Of a stretch of DNA of 64,000 bases, positions 23,980 through 37,300 are shown piece by piece; the stretch's first letter is position 1, and the number at the start of each line of letters is the position of its first letter. This DNA comes from Rotaria socialis (taxonomy: Eukaryota; Rotifera; Eurotatoria; Philodinida; Philodinidae), in contig CAJNYU010000001.1 of the NCBI GenBank assembly GCA_905331475.1, forward strand, positions 1-64,000, written 5' to 3'. Both the position numbers and the translations under genes were made by a program. Under the pieces are notes generated by a model. That model did no database searches. It saw only the letters and a list, made by a program, of their open reading frames with translations, and had not been told where the DNA came from.

Positions 23980-26900
23980 TTTCTGTGATATTCAGTATTT
24001 CATTGTTAGAAGTAGTTTTATTTTTTTAGAAATTGCATGTTGAGTTGGCTTTTTTTTTGTTTTTAATTTTTATGTAAAAGAAATTAAAATCTATTTATGA
24101 ATATTAAAATTTACATCAAGAATATTTTGAAACTATCATTTGTCTTTTGTTTTTTTCTCTTGTTTTCTAGAAATAGTATTCCAATTAGGAAGCTTCAGCA
24201 GGAAATTTATTCCTCTTTGAGTATAGCTGGAAAATTTAGGAGTCTGTTAGAAAACAACATAGTCAGTATTGCCTTAGATTTATTGGCATGTTCTAGCTAT
24301 GTTGGGTATGTTGAAAATCATTGTTTTTTTTTCTAATCTTTTAACTCATTTCTGATATGAGCTGTATTTTTTTCTCTCCAAAGCTTTATATTTTTTCTTA
24401 ATTATAATGAATTATTTCCTCTTCTAGATACTAATCAAGCTAGTGAAAACTTTATCTTCAATTCAATGCAAATTTTTTAGATAAATTAGGATAAGTACAT
24501 TTATTTCATATTTCATTTGGATGATAAAGCGAGAGATATTTTGATTCAAATAAAGAAGTTAGCATGGCTGAGGTGACAATACTTGATATCAAATCTGCTG
24601 ATGTACAGATTAAAAGAAAAGAAAAAGATTTGTAAAATATGCTTTTGATCACTTTCTTCTATTCATTTCATAGTTTATCTAAAAACGACATTCAATAGAT
24701 TCATAACCCCAAGGCCTATGAAATAATACAGAAATATACATCCATATTGCATTTTTTTTTCAAAATACTGTTGATCTATCCACAGTCCTCATAAAAATAT
24801 CGACGACATGTCGCTAATAGATTCTCTTTTAAAGAATAGTCAATAGTATATTACACTAAAACGATGGTTAGATGAAAGGTATTATTTAAGTTTCGAACTG
24901 TAAGTGATTTTTTACTATGATCAACGATTACTATCGACATAGTATATATTGTACTAAATGGTCTATCGTTGTAATTATATTTCATTGATAGAAAAATCGA
25001 AATCAAATCGATTATGATTTTATTCTTGAAAAACAAGACGAAGAAAAGTCTTCATTTACATGATAGTTAATATTTATTTTATAACCAATTCAGCACATGA
25101 TGATACAGATAAGTTATCGACATAATCTTAGATAATACATAAATAGAAAAACTATTTTTAATCACACGATTTGCAAACAATATCTATCTAATTTGTTGTC
25201 TATTATTTGTCATGGTTTAAAATAATGAACAAGTATGACTTCATTCATCATTTGTGCATGATCGGATTTCTCATGCAAATAATCCCACGTGTTGTTGTCA
25301 GAATGATTAAGAGACTTCTTTCAAAATCTTTATATATTTCGACTTACGGATATGCTTATATGTATATACGTATATATATAAAGTAGTCAGATTACTAAAT
25401 TTAAATTATTTTGATAAAATCGATGCGAGAAATGAATCATTATGAAAATAATTATTCCATTCTCGATGTATGACTTTGTCAAAAAACAGAGCTAAAATAA
25501 AATATCACGTTCTTTCATTTCATATATAGGTGTAGCTGAGCTACAATTTCGTCATCTGTCATGATTTGATTAATCAAAGTAAGTCTATCACATCTGTTGT
25601 TACAAGATCAAATTTAACAATCATATGATGATGTATATTATCATCGCTGATTAGATAGAATAGAAAAGTAGTAGCTAGTAATGATCCTATATTAAGTTGT
25701 TCGATGATATTTACGAGGGTACTATCATCTAATTAACTCATCTCCTAATGTGTGTTTATGTTCGCCTGCCGTTTGCTCTTACAGTTTCATTATTTAATGA
25801 CTATCTACTTAGATCATTAGCAGATATTTTCTCAAGAACTCTATTCATTGTTGATGGTAAAATACAACGAGACTTATTAACTTAGAAATAGATAACCAAG
25901 AAAGAACATCAAGGCATTAATATCAGGAATATTCTATGATAACACAACTGGCATTTCCTTTTTGGAACAAAATGAATGCGTTCGAATAAGCTTATTTTTT
26001 TTCTACGATTACATTCAGTCTGTTTTTTTATGGGGGTTTCATCATTGACAGAGTCTGCTGTGCAATAAAAGAAAATGCATTTTTCCAGATTGACTTCTGT
26101 CCGATTAATGAGTCTCATTTGACGACGACGACGACGAACGAGGACACCAAGACACTTTTTAAAGTCTGCAATCATTGTCACGATCAGTAATTAGATTTGA
26201 TGCGTTCTGCTTCAATACATTCACATGATAGTTGATGTATTATTATTGTTATTATTTTTTCTTGCATCCATTAGCTCAGGTATGTCCATAAATAAATGAG
26301 AAGAAAAAATGTTAGTATGATGATGTAAATTAATCATCAGTCACATCAACTATACGACAATCGTCTGTTATTTTTTCACAGATTGAATAAATACACCAAA
26401 TAATCAAACATTTACACAGACAAAAAAAAGACTTGTTTTACTCTATGATTATGCTAAATCTTTTTTTAATATTATTATATGATTAAGAGAACAAACGAAT
26501 TGGGCGACACGCAAATTGTGTGCAACAGCAGAAAAAAAATGGATTCCATTTGCATTTCTTGCTCTCTTAACAGTTTGTTATTATGTACCTTTGCGTTCGT
26601 CGACGCAGCAATATATCATTCTCGTCTTTGCTTTTACATATTGAGTTGTCTGGTTGAGATGTAACGCATATGTCTATAAAGAAGAAAAAAGAAAGCATGA
26701 ATATTATGGCGATATATTTATATATATATATATATATATTGTTGTTGTATGTTCGTTGTAATGGTATGCATAGTAAAAGAAAAGCACGAAACTTGACATT
26801 TCATCGAATTTGATATGATCAAGGCTAAGAACCTGTTCAAATTTACGCAAGAAAAAAAAGTTTTTGATGTTAAAAAATATTTCAATTTTTTCTGTTATTT

Positions 26901-27206
26901 TTAAGAAAAAAAATAACAAACACCTACGTTTTGCGAATATGTTGGTTTCGTTTTCTTCCTTTTTTCTCTTGAAGCAATAGTTTTCTATTTTTAGATTTTT
27001 ATTTTGTTTTTACTTCGTCGTTCTGTCCTTCCTATCCCTTCACTCGCTCATATCAAAATATGACAAATAAACGATAGTAACATTGATGGTTTGTACATAG
27101 TCACATCGTTGTGTGTGTGTAAGTGAGTATGAATAATCTTGACAATATTGATTTATATTTATATTGATGCAGAACACACGTGTTTAAAAGAAAGAAAGAA
27201 AAAGTT
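23980..27206. other. 3.2 kb intergenic, no gene recognised
   Basis: AT-rich DNA between MGRN1 and the kinase. It holds short TA/TATATG repeats near 25.36 kb and a TA microsatellite at about 26717-26740. Several 60-90-codon frames are present, but none shows motifs, ordered composition or splice partners. The last 200 bases should hold the kinase promoter or 5' leader, with an acceptor-like TTGATGCAG at about 27163-27171. Confidence 0.45.
26717..26740. repeat. (TA)n microsatellite
   Basis: An uninterrupted alternating TA tract about 24 bp long. Similar tracts occur at 36357-36371, 39246-39269, 51112-51126 and 54581-54605. Confidence 0.9.
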
Positions 27207-28121
27207 ATGGAGGTTAGTTCGACAATAGCAAAAACATTTAAACGATTTACAATACCCCGAAGTACTTCATCCATCGGCTCGTTTACAACATCAAACGGTA
27301 CTGCCGCTAGTAGAGAACAGAATTCAGTAGAATCAACACCACAATCTTCACATCATAAACATCCACCATTATCCTATGCTCAACATTGTCGACCGATTCA
27401 ACAACATCATTCACAAGAGAATTTAAACGCATCAACTGTACAAAAAACAAATAGAAGTTTTTCTACTCGACCCGTAAGTGGAGATATTTCAACATATATG
27501 ATTCGTTCAGCATCAACGGAATTTAATTCATCCACGAATGAAAATACAACGAAAAAAAGCAAAGTAATTTTGAATATTTTCTCAGAATTATTCTTTATTT
27601 AATAGAATACCATTATTGTTTTAGATGAGTTTTACTAATAAAAAATCTTCAAATATACGTGATATTAATTTTAATCATATAAAAGAATCTTCTTTGGATG
27701 ATGATGATGATAATAATAATAATAATAATAATAATACCGAAAACAATGATAATACAATAAAAACACATGAAAAACAACGCTCATCATTTAAATCTTTATT
27801 AACAAAAAAATTTCAACCATTAACTGTTTCATCATCTGTCAACATAACAGCTAAACAGAAAAAACCACGTAATTCATTTCGTCAATTCTCTCAATTTCTT
27901 AAACGAAGTCATAGTACGAATACAGATCTATCAGTAATAGCTAAATCTAATAATCAACAAAGTTCACATAATGTTAATCTTGTTCATCAACATGTACAAC
28001 CTGAATTTTCCGATGAATTCAATTCAACACATTTAACACGTTCAAATACAACTGTTATTTGTAATGCGAATAGTGCAACATTAGTACCGATATCTGAAGA
28101 AGAAAATTGTCTACCAATAAA

Positions 28122-28152
<31 letters not shown>

Positions 28153-31100
28153 TTAAAATCATCAAACGATCATGTTGATCAAACCAATCCAAATCAAATG
28201 AATAATGGAATGACAACTCATCAACCTATAACAAAAACTATATCTAGCCTTAGTAAGAATTAATATTTCATAAAAATTATGTCATTACTTACAACTGTCT
28301 AAATCGATTCTATCATTCCCAGACTAGAACAGTTATCTGTCTATCATTCAACTGTCTTACTTTGCATACTGAAACACATACTAATTAATAGAGTTTCTTC
28401 TATCGGGAGACCCAAATGTCGACTGGTGAAACTCTATTTATACGGCAATAGTTGCGATCCAAACGTTAACTCTCTCAGTGCAATGTTATTTTCATAAATA
28501 AATAGAACTAAAATAGGTTTTGTTTTGCATCGACATATTCACTAAATTTGACGGATTGTATAACAAATAGATGAAATCTTTCAATCTCAGAAACATGTGA
28601 TTTTGTTCTTATTACAAAGGTGCATCGTCATCATCATCGATTTCGGGTACTTCATCGACATCGAATAAATATCACAATTATAATAATCAATCTCAATTAC
28701 AAGATGGTTCAATTAAACCAACAAAATCTTCTTCATCACCAGTGACATCAAACTCTGATAAAACCCTTTCTACTGTTATGAATAATAATCGTACTAATAA
28801 ATCCTTTTTGACTAAAACAATAAGTATTCATGGAGATGTTAGTCATTTAATGAATAATCATCACTTATCAACATCGAATGCAAACACTAACAAAGGCATG
28901 TTACTTGCAAGAAAACCTTCTCCCAATTGTTTATTTATGTTTTGAATGTTTTAGAACGAACAGTCATTCATCAAACTATGTCATTAAGTGCAGACTGTGA
29001 AAATGCAAACAGCATGAATCAGCAAATGACAAAAGTTAAAATGCGTGACCATAGTGCAAAAAAGAAAAAAGGACTTCGTGAACTTAAATCACGTATATCA
29101 TTACCACCTGAATTAAAAAATGGTTTATCACAGCGCACAAATAATAATAATAATAATGTTAGTTATCAAACAAACGACTCAAATAATATTAGATCAAAAT
29201 TATCGCAACGTTCATCTTATTATCAAACAACGTCTGCATCAGTTCAAGCACTTGACGAGGCTTTAAATCAATCTAATATATCATCATCACATTTATCACC
29301 ATATTTTAGTTCAAGTTCAGGTGGACAATTAAGTCGAAATGAACATCGACTTTCAATGCTTGATCTTGGCTTCGGAAAAATTGAGTCGTACGTCAAATTG
29401 GAAAAATTAGGAGAAGGTATAATAAATAACAAAAAATAAAAATTATTTTTGCTTATTATTCTTTGTTTTTTTAACAAAAAAAACAAAAGGTACTTATGCA
29501 ACAGTTTATAAAGGAACGTCTACTTTACATACTGGTTTTATTGCATTGAAAGAAATTCGACTTGAACAAGAAGAAGGTATGATTAAATATTTAGTTTTAT
29601 CAATTGACTAACTATTTCAAGGTTATATCATCATTAACAATAAAAGATGGCAAGGTCATTACCATATGTCATATGATCAAGAGAATTTAAAGTGTATCGG
29701 ATGTGAATTAATTTAAATAATAAATAGATATACATATTCGATAATTGTACAGATTCTTTCTAGTAAATAATAGAAAAAGAAAATCAAAATCAAAGGCTTT
29801 CAGCAATAACAGCTAATTGTAATTGAAGATTTTTTTATTGACAAAATTCCTTTTATCAATTTTTTTTCTGATTTCTACAAAATATGTTATATCTAAATCA
29901 AATAATAAGATTAAAATTTAAAAAAAAAGCGGTTTCATAATTACTATAGTTAGAAAGTAATTAATTACTTTTAATTGATATTTTGACAACAAACTTTATG
30001 TCAAAATAAGCTTTCGTTGTAATTTAATAAGACTACATATAATATTATGACAACAATAGATTCATGATTAGTAACACGAGAATACAATAACATATTTTGA
30101 TGACATAGATATTTTCGATTTAAAAGAGAAATGAATCATTTGTAAATATCATGATCTCAGTTGCAAATACTCAACAACTTTGATTTAAAAAAAATATATA
30201 TATACATATATTTAATTAATGATATATAAACTTCATATGTTATATTATAGGTGCGCCATGCACAGCACTACGTGAAGTGAGCCTATTGAAAGGCCTCAAA
30301 CATAATAATATTGTTAGTTTATATGATATTATATTTGATAAAACAACATTAACACTTGTATTTGAATATGTTGAAAAAGATTTAAAACAATATATGGATG
30401 ATTGTGGAAATATACTGCGTATGAATAATGTTCACTTGTTTTTATTTCAACTTTTGCGTGGTCTCGAATATTGTCATGCTAGAAAAATTCTTCATCGTGA
30501 TTTAAAGTAAGAATAAGTTATCGTTTGGCATTGATTTTCGCTTTATACTTTTATGAATTATTTATTTAGGCCACAAAATTTATTAATTAATGAACGTGGT
30601 GAATTAAAATTAGCTGATTTCGGTCTTGCTCGTATTAAATCATTTCCAACAAAAACATATTCCCATGAAGTTGTTACATTATGGTATAGGCCACCAGATG
30701 TTTTACTTGGTAGTACAGAATATTCTACACCCATTGATATATGGGCTGTTGGGTGTATTTTTTATGAGATGGCATGTGGTCGACCATTATTTGCCGGTAC
30801 AAAAGTTGATGAAGAATTAAATTTAATATTTAAATATCTTGGGACACCAACTGAACAAACATTACCCGGTGTTACATCGAATCCTGATTTTCAAGCATTG
30901 AGACTACCTTTCTATCATGGTGAACCATTGAAACGTTTAGCAACACGACTTGATCAAACTGGTATTAATTTATTAGATAAATTCTTACGTTATAATCCAA
31001 ATTGTCGAATATCTGCGCGAGATGCAATGATGGATGAACTGTTTTCAACTTATCCACCAGAAATACATACGTTAGACCCAATACGATCAATATTAGATTT

Positions 31101-31197
31101 AAATGGAATCGTTCTAATGAAAGACCATGGGTCAAAGTTTATTTCATCATCGCTTATGAAAACGGCTATTTCGAAACGATCGAGTGTTCATCTGTGA
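27207..31197 (+). CDS. CDK17: PCTAIRE-family cyclin-dependent kinase (CDK16/17/18)
   Basis: Seven exons: 27207-27563, 27625-28252, 28620-28895, 28955-29416, 29490-29576, 30251-30506 and 30570-31197. Phases fit, for 897 residues. The family's pre-kinase signature [17 protein letters not shown] is followed by the kinase domain from about residue 563: glycine loop [19 protein letters not shown] lysine, cyclin-contact helix PCTALRE, catalytic HRDLKPQN, ADFGLAR, and [17 protein letters not shown] kinases pair with cyclin Y and act in membrane traffic, neurite growth and ciliated or germ cells. The helix reads PCTALRE rather than PCTAIRE. The N-terminal extension (about 560 residues, rich in Ser, Asn and Gln, with D, N and Q runs) is far longer than in vertebrates. 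Intron 3 appears to use a GC donor. The exact paralogue cannot be chosen, so the symbol is indicative. Confidence 0.93.
29577..30250 (+). other. Long intron (674 bp) inside the kinase domain
   Basis: This intron splits the codon just before the PCTALRE helix. It is plain AT-rich DNA; I see no element ends or open frames in it. Most other introns of the gene are near 60 bp. Confidence 0.7.
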
Positions 31198-31775
31198 TGC
31201 GTATTTTTTCTTTTAAAATCTTTTCTTGCTTGTTGAACCTCATTTATATATATATATCCACCATTTTGTATATTGTTCTACCATCTGAATCCATCGTTTT
31301 CTTTTTTCGATTTTGTTATTTCTTTACTTTCTTTTCGAGTCATTCGTATATAGGATCCTTTTGCGTATGAAATATTTATCTATATATGAACAATAATATT
31401 TCTCTTCGAATAACAGTACAATCTAAGAACGTACGAAACAATACAAATAACTATAAGCAAATAAATAAACTACGATTATGCTAGCAATACATATTAAACA
31501 TTTGTTGTCTCATTTTTTTGTTGTCTCTAGTTATTCTAATAGCATATCGTTCATGTTATGGTAAAATTAATACTACTTTTATTGATGTTAATTATAGATA
31601 TAAATGTGTTTGTGCGCGCGCAGATGTATTAATTTATGTTATTGAATAATTAGGCTTCGTTCGGAAAAGTTTTATACGTAAACGACACAATTTCTTGTAC
31701 TTTTTAGCAATATACTACCATCGTCTTATGTTCATATTTAGAAACGAACAAAAACTCTTTTAGATTATTTCATAA

Positions 31776-34315
31776 ATGGCACTTGAAAACCCACCGTCAC
31801 TTCCCCATGTGCGTGTTTTTGCTTAATTGAATTAATAGTTAATTAAAAATATCTTTTTGAATTAGGCTCACCAACAAATTCGTTTAGGTGATATTCAAGC
31901 ATCTACACATGAATGGGCACACGCCATTAAACATTATTTACATGCAATAGGTTCGCCGAACATCTTTTTTTCTTCTTTTCTACATTGGTTTTTGTTTTTT
32001 TAGAATATTTTAAAGCAATTCAGCTTAATCTAAATGATAATAATTTAGTATCAATTTTAGAAGCACAAATAGTACAATGTGAAAAAATAATTGATTTATG
32101 TCGTTTAAAAGATCGATCAGAACAGGTAAATATCTCAGAGAAACTCCACTAATGTATTATCCCCAAAGAAGGATTACAGCTATCGAATCTATTGAAATCG
32201 AATTACGAACGATGAAGATTTATTATTTCTTCACACCTATCACTAAATTTAGACGTTGATAGATGTAATTAGTTAACTTGAATGGCATTAAAATGAGCGA
32301 ACGAAAAAATGTCGAACACAATAATAGCGAAAAATAAAAATGGCGATCGTATGAAAATGGCGAAGGGTATATTTTTCCATAAATGTCTTTTTGAATTTGA
32401 AAATTCAGTCAGTGATATTTTATTCCTCCGTTTTCTTGTGTTATCTATTTTCACTGGCTAGCGTTTTTCGTCAATAGTATTATCGTCTAATCTAGCTAAC
32501 GGAGTAAACACAAAGTACACAAAAGATATAACGAAATAAAGATACGCCATACCTTATTTTTTTTCCATTGTTTATCACTTGTTGTTAATTTAGTATAAAT
32601 TTCGATGACATCGAATACAAGCACTGTAGCTTTTACCATCTCTAATAAAGGCAATTCTCTGCTAATTTTAAACGATTTTATATATCGAATAAAAAATGAA
32701 ATAGTATTAAAAAAATATTGGATTTGCGGAAGAAATGGATGAAATGCGCGCATACATACAAATATACAGAATGCTTTATTGAAATAGATGCTGATCAATT
32801 ATTAGATGACTTCTCACTCACCATAGCCAAACAAAAGAAATAAACTTATACATAAAGAAATATTTTCTTTTTATTAATTTTTATAACTAATTATGCTTGA
32901 TTCATTTCATTTTTTGATGTACCTAAAATTTTATCAGGCAATATAAAATCTTCATCTGAGCAGTCTAAAAATATAAAAATAAATGCTTTCGCTATTTTTT
33001 CCATTCGGCATTTTTTCGTTCGACATTTTTTCTTTGGCTCTTTTTTTTCGCTCTTCTATCGTTCACTCATTTTGATACATACCGTTAACACATTCAGATC
33101 GAACAGTCTCGTAGTCGATTTAGAAGCGAAAAATGCTAGATTCTATTTTTTGTTCATTGCTTCTTCTTCGTCATATTTATTAGCCACTCACTTCATTGAT
33201 AAAATTTTTATCCAATTCTTAAGAATTGCTCAAATCCGTTGACTAAGATCGAATAGCTAGAATTTTGTTTCAATAATGTATTTCTTCTAAATGTAGCTAT
33301 CTTCTGACTGACAGAATAAAATACATGCAAACTTTGAGAAACTGCATATAGTGTGTAAATCAAAGAAAAACACTATGACTGAGATATTTATCTTTCTGCT
33401 ATTGTACCTATCAAGTGTTTGCCTATTGATAAATGATATCTTGTAGTCTGATTGATTTCATGATATATCTGTGGGCGAAGCTTAGCGATTGTCATTGATA
33501 TATATTTATCTCTACGGACATATCAACTGCCGAGGAACATCATATTACATAGTATCTATGTCAATTTAGTAAAGATACTGAAAACCTAAAGTATACAACG
33601 AATATTTTTTGAGACTTGATCAAAACAAATAGAACATAAAACTCCATTCAATTTTTTCTAGATTTCTATAATTAAACTGGCCGAGTTTGACAGTTCTTTG
33701 TGGAATATTGGTGTTCTCTATAGAAGCCTAATATGAAATTCTCCTTAAGGTTTTCTCGAGATTCAATTCTTTGACATGTTCATGATTTTATTCATTATCG
33801 AATCTAAAAGGATCTATTATTGGATTCAAGTGTTTATTATTTTTTTCTAGGCATTAAAAGTTCAACAAGCAGAACGCTTATCAAGAATTGCACGTGCAAA
33901 TTCAACATCTAATATAAAGCCATTAACAAAACCGAATACAACGATGCAACGCCATAATACAATACAATTAGAAAATACCGTCATGGCAGGTGGTTATAAG
34001 GGTATGGATTCATTTGCTGAGTGTATTTTTTCGAAAAATCTGAATTCTAATGAAACAAGTCCAAAAAAAACATCAATAAAAGCGAAGAAAAATCAAAAGC
34101 ATGAATCAGATAAAATGGAAGAATTACAGATGAGTTATGAAGCGATGAAAACTCATCTTAAAGAAGCTTTTGATGATATTGAACGACTTAAATATGAAAA
34201 TAATCAATTACGTATACAACGAGAAGCAAATTCAATACCCGAACATAACGAATCAAAATCATTTACGGGCAGTGGCGACGAAGACTCGGAGAATGAACTT
34301 GAAGTTACACTATAA
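31776..34315 (+). CDS. NRBF2: NRBF2-like subunit of the autophagy PI3-kinase complex
   Basis: Four exons: 31776-31808, 31866-31950, 32004-32125 and 33851-34315. Phases fit, for 234 residues (human 287). Residues 11-85 match the NRBF2 MIT domain: AHQQIRLGDI, then EYFKAIQLNLNDNNL, and ALKVQQAERL at its end. Residues about 168-205 form a coiled coil (ELQMSYEAMKTHLKEAFDDI), as in vertebrate NRBF2, where it dimerises the protein. NRBF2 binds ATG14/VPS15 and stabilises the class III PI3-kinase complex I that starts autophagosomes. The tail is acidic. The gene lies 578 bp downstream of the kinase on the same strand, and an acceptor-like CTCTTTTAG lies 12 bp before the ATG. The third intron is 1725 bp and holds an inverted-repeat element. 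Confidence 0.88.
32290..33074. mobile_element. Inverted-repeat element in the NRBF2 intron, with exon-like stretches inside
   Basis: The left end reads AAAATGAGCGAACGA and AAAAAATGTCGAAC. The right end, inverted, reads AAAATGAGTGAACGAT, then AAAAAATGTCGAACG. Both arms are built from GCGAA/AAAAATGGCG units, and the right arm is longer. Between the arms, on the minus strand, are two exon-like pieces: 32966-32894 after a TTTTTAG acceptor (CSDEDFILPDKIL), and about 32658-32552 (ELPLLEMVKATVLVFDVIE, then YTKLTTSDKQW, ending at a GTATGG donor). They may be captured host exons or chance. No target duplication was identified. Confidence 0.5.
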
Positions 34316-37300
34316 ATTTTATGTGTATGATTTTTTGTTTTTTTCAATCATGATATAATTGTAAAGAAAATAAATTCTATTTTTATTCTAAAACATAATT
34401 TATACGAAAAAAAATGCGGCTGGTCAAACTCTGTTTTCACGAAGCAACGTCATTATGAAATATTATCAATTCAATAACCGTATGTTAACATTCGCATGTT
34501 AAGATTAATCAAAGATCTTTCGTTTTCTCATAGCATGTATTTTTAGCTATAAAACACAGTAGAAAATAACTAACCAATAAGCAAGTTGTTAGAATAAATA
34601 TAAAAGATGTCAAAAATAATTATTACTATTTTTTAATGATCATCGCCGATGCTAGTTTTGCTCAAATAAACGACAAATGTCTTCAATATATTGGCAACAT
34701 TGACTCGGGATGTCGATCACTCGAATGTACATGAGATGTGAATTCATAATGGTGAACCAATTGGATGTCAAAAAACAGCTACAATTGCCTATTGAAATAA
34801 AGTTGTTGCTTCCTACAATTCTGGTTAAAACATATTTTTTTTATGCAAAATATATTTTACGCTGTAATTGATCCCATCTATCAAGAATATACTACGTTAT
34901 TTGAAAACACTTATATAGAATAACATCAATATTGAATTAAAAGCTGCATTCATTATAATATAAAGTTGAATATTATCAAAGAATTAACAGTATGAAGTAT
35001 AGTAATGTAACAAAAATATTTTGATCGACCTTAAAACAAATTGTTTTGCTAGATTTGTGTCAGAAAACAGAGTGAGAAAAAGTGAAAACATATTGGCACT
35101 GTTTTTTTTAGCCTCTGAATATGTAGAAAGATAAAATTATTTTTGCTTGTTAGAAATTCTATTAAGAGAAAAAGAGAATCTTTTACAGTAATACTTTTAT
35201 CCCATGTATCATTCTCTGTTTAAAAAGTATGTTAGAAGTATTGCTTTGAATGATTAAGACAATGGTTGTGGATCAGGCAGGCATCTATGCATATAAGTCT
35301 TTATGTTGTGGCCATAGTCACAGCTAGTTTCGATCGAATAGCTAATAAACAATGTGTATCTATTTAAAAACAAATGAATATTTATATGATTCCTTTTAGA
35401 CAGACATGATTTGTTTATTTAGATTGACACGAAATACTGGAAAAAAATGTAGAATCTTTCTTATGGTGGCCTACAAAAATATAATGAGTATATGTTTTTC
35501 TTGTATTTCTATAAATGAGTAGATTTTCTTCAGTTGAATGAAGCTAGAAATAAATTTATTATTCAGAGACGTTTTTGTTACTTGAAAATAATGGGTGACT
35601 ATTTAGCGAATCATCTAGTGCAAGTTTTAACGACTCCATAATACTAAAAAAAAGGTGTGCGTACAGATGCGAGTGAGAGAACAGAACAGATTCAATAATC
35701 GATTTTACACTAAAATACATATACTAACAGGATGGAAGCGGAAATTGACCTAAATGAAATTCTGTAAGCATAGTGCTAAATTTTACTTTTTCTGCCGTTT
35801 TAATGACGAAAAACATCGACATTAGTCCTAGAGGGTGTGTGTGTGTGTGTGAACAGAAAATGAGCGTCATAATACGAGTAAGTGGATTTACCAACAAACC
35901 TCTCGTTGATTAATCTGATGCGAACGTTGCTCGTCAAAACAATGATTCTTGTACTAACGTCTTTCGCAGATTCATGACCTTTTTAGGTATTTGTAAATGC
36001 AATATTCAAAATATTAACAATCGCTTCGTAAAAATCTTAATGTTGCATAATATTGATTATTGAGTCGGCTCTATATCATTTCTCATAAACTAGCAATCGA
36101 CCTTATTATTTCAATGTTATGAAGATGAAAAAAAATTGATTTTGTCTTCACATTAAACTTCAGTGATGTTAAACCTGCTTCTTTAAATAGTAGGATAATT
36201 TGAATAGTGAAATCTAGCTGCTGAAATCAGCTAAGTATAAAGCATGTGAAAAATGCTATCGTCTTTGTATTTCTACGGGCTTAAGAGGCTTGTCGTTTCT
36301 ATGTTTACCTACAAATACCTGAATGCTACACAATATACACATTATAAAGATGATAAATATATATATATATATGAAAGGTGCAAGCGAATTTATATATAGA
36401 CACAATCACCGCCATCGAACAAACGAATAACGAGGTTAGTCGAATTTTGGAACGGGAACAAGATGAATTTAATGAGAATCTAGGTAAAATGTGACTGTTC
36501 AAATAATAATCCATCGGTTGCCATTTTTTGATCAAACATAGAATCGAATGGAAACATAAAGTGGCACCTTTTTATTTTACAGTAAAGAAATCCGAAATAC
36601 ATTTCTGGCATAGATAGTAAAATTTACCTGACTAAAACCTAGTCCTCTACGCGCTTTAATAGTCGTTCTCGTAGGGGTTACAATAGGTCAGCTGATAGTT
36701 GTAGTAAAAGGAATCATATCATTATTACTTACTAATCGAATATATCTAGTATTTCCTTTCGGGAAAAAAGCATGCAGCTGTTATCGTTCATGATTCAATA
36801 AATTTTCGCTCATACTCATTCTTTGAAAATTTTAGTAAATTGGCACGAAAAAATGTTTTACAGATGACGTCAAAGTATTCTAAATCAACAGAAGGATTGC
36901 AAATAATTTTTATTAAGCTGTATTTTGCTTTTCTACTCGAATGGTAACCAATTCGCCTACGTGTATTATGCTGGTTCATTAATTCGTCCTAATGCATTGA
37001 CGACTACCATTATCTTTTATACAGAAAGCGAAGACAAATAAACATACTAGTTAACGCTACAACGTTTCTTTTAGTCTTTGTCAGTCAAATTGGTCATAGT
37101 AACTCGGCGAAAGCAAAATATAGTGACGATCGGATGGAAGTAAAAACAACATAACAAATAAAATAAAATGGTTTAATATGAAAACCTCGAATGCCAAAAA
37201 GACTAAATAGTTTATGCGTTATTATGACGTGATAGCAAACTAAACGCAACATATAGAGAGACTGTATCACACCCTGAGGCATAGCGTAAATATCATGTTC

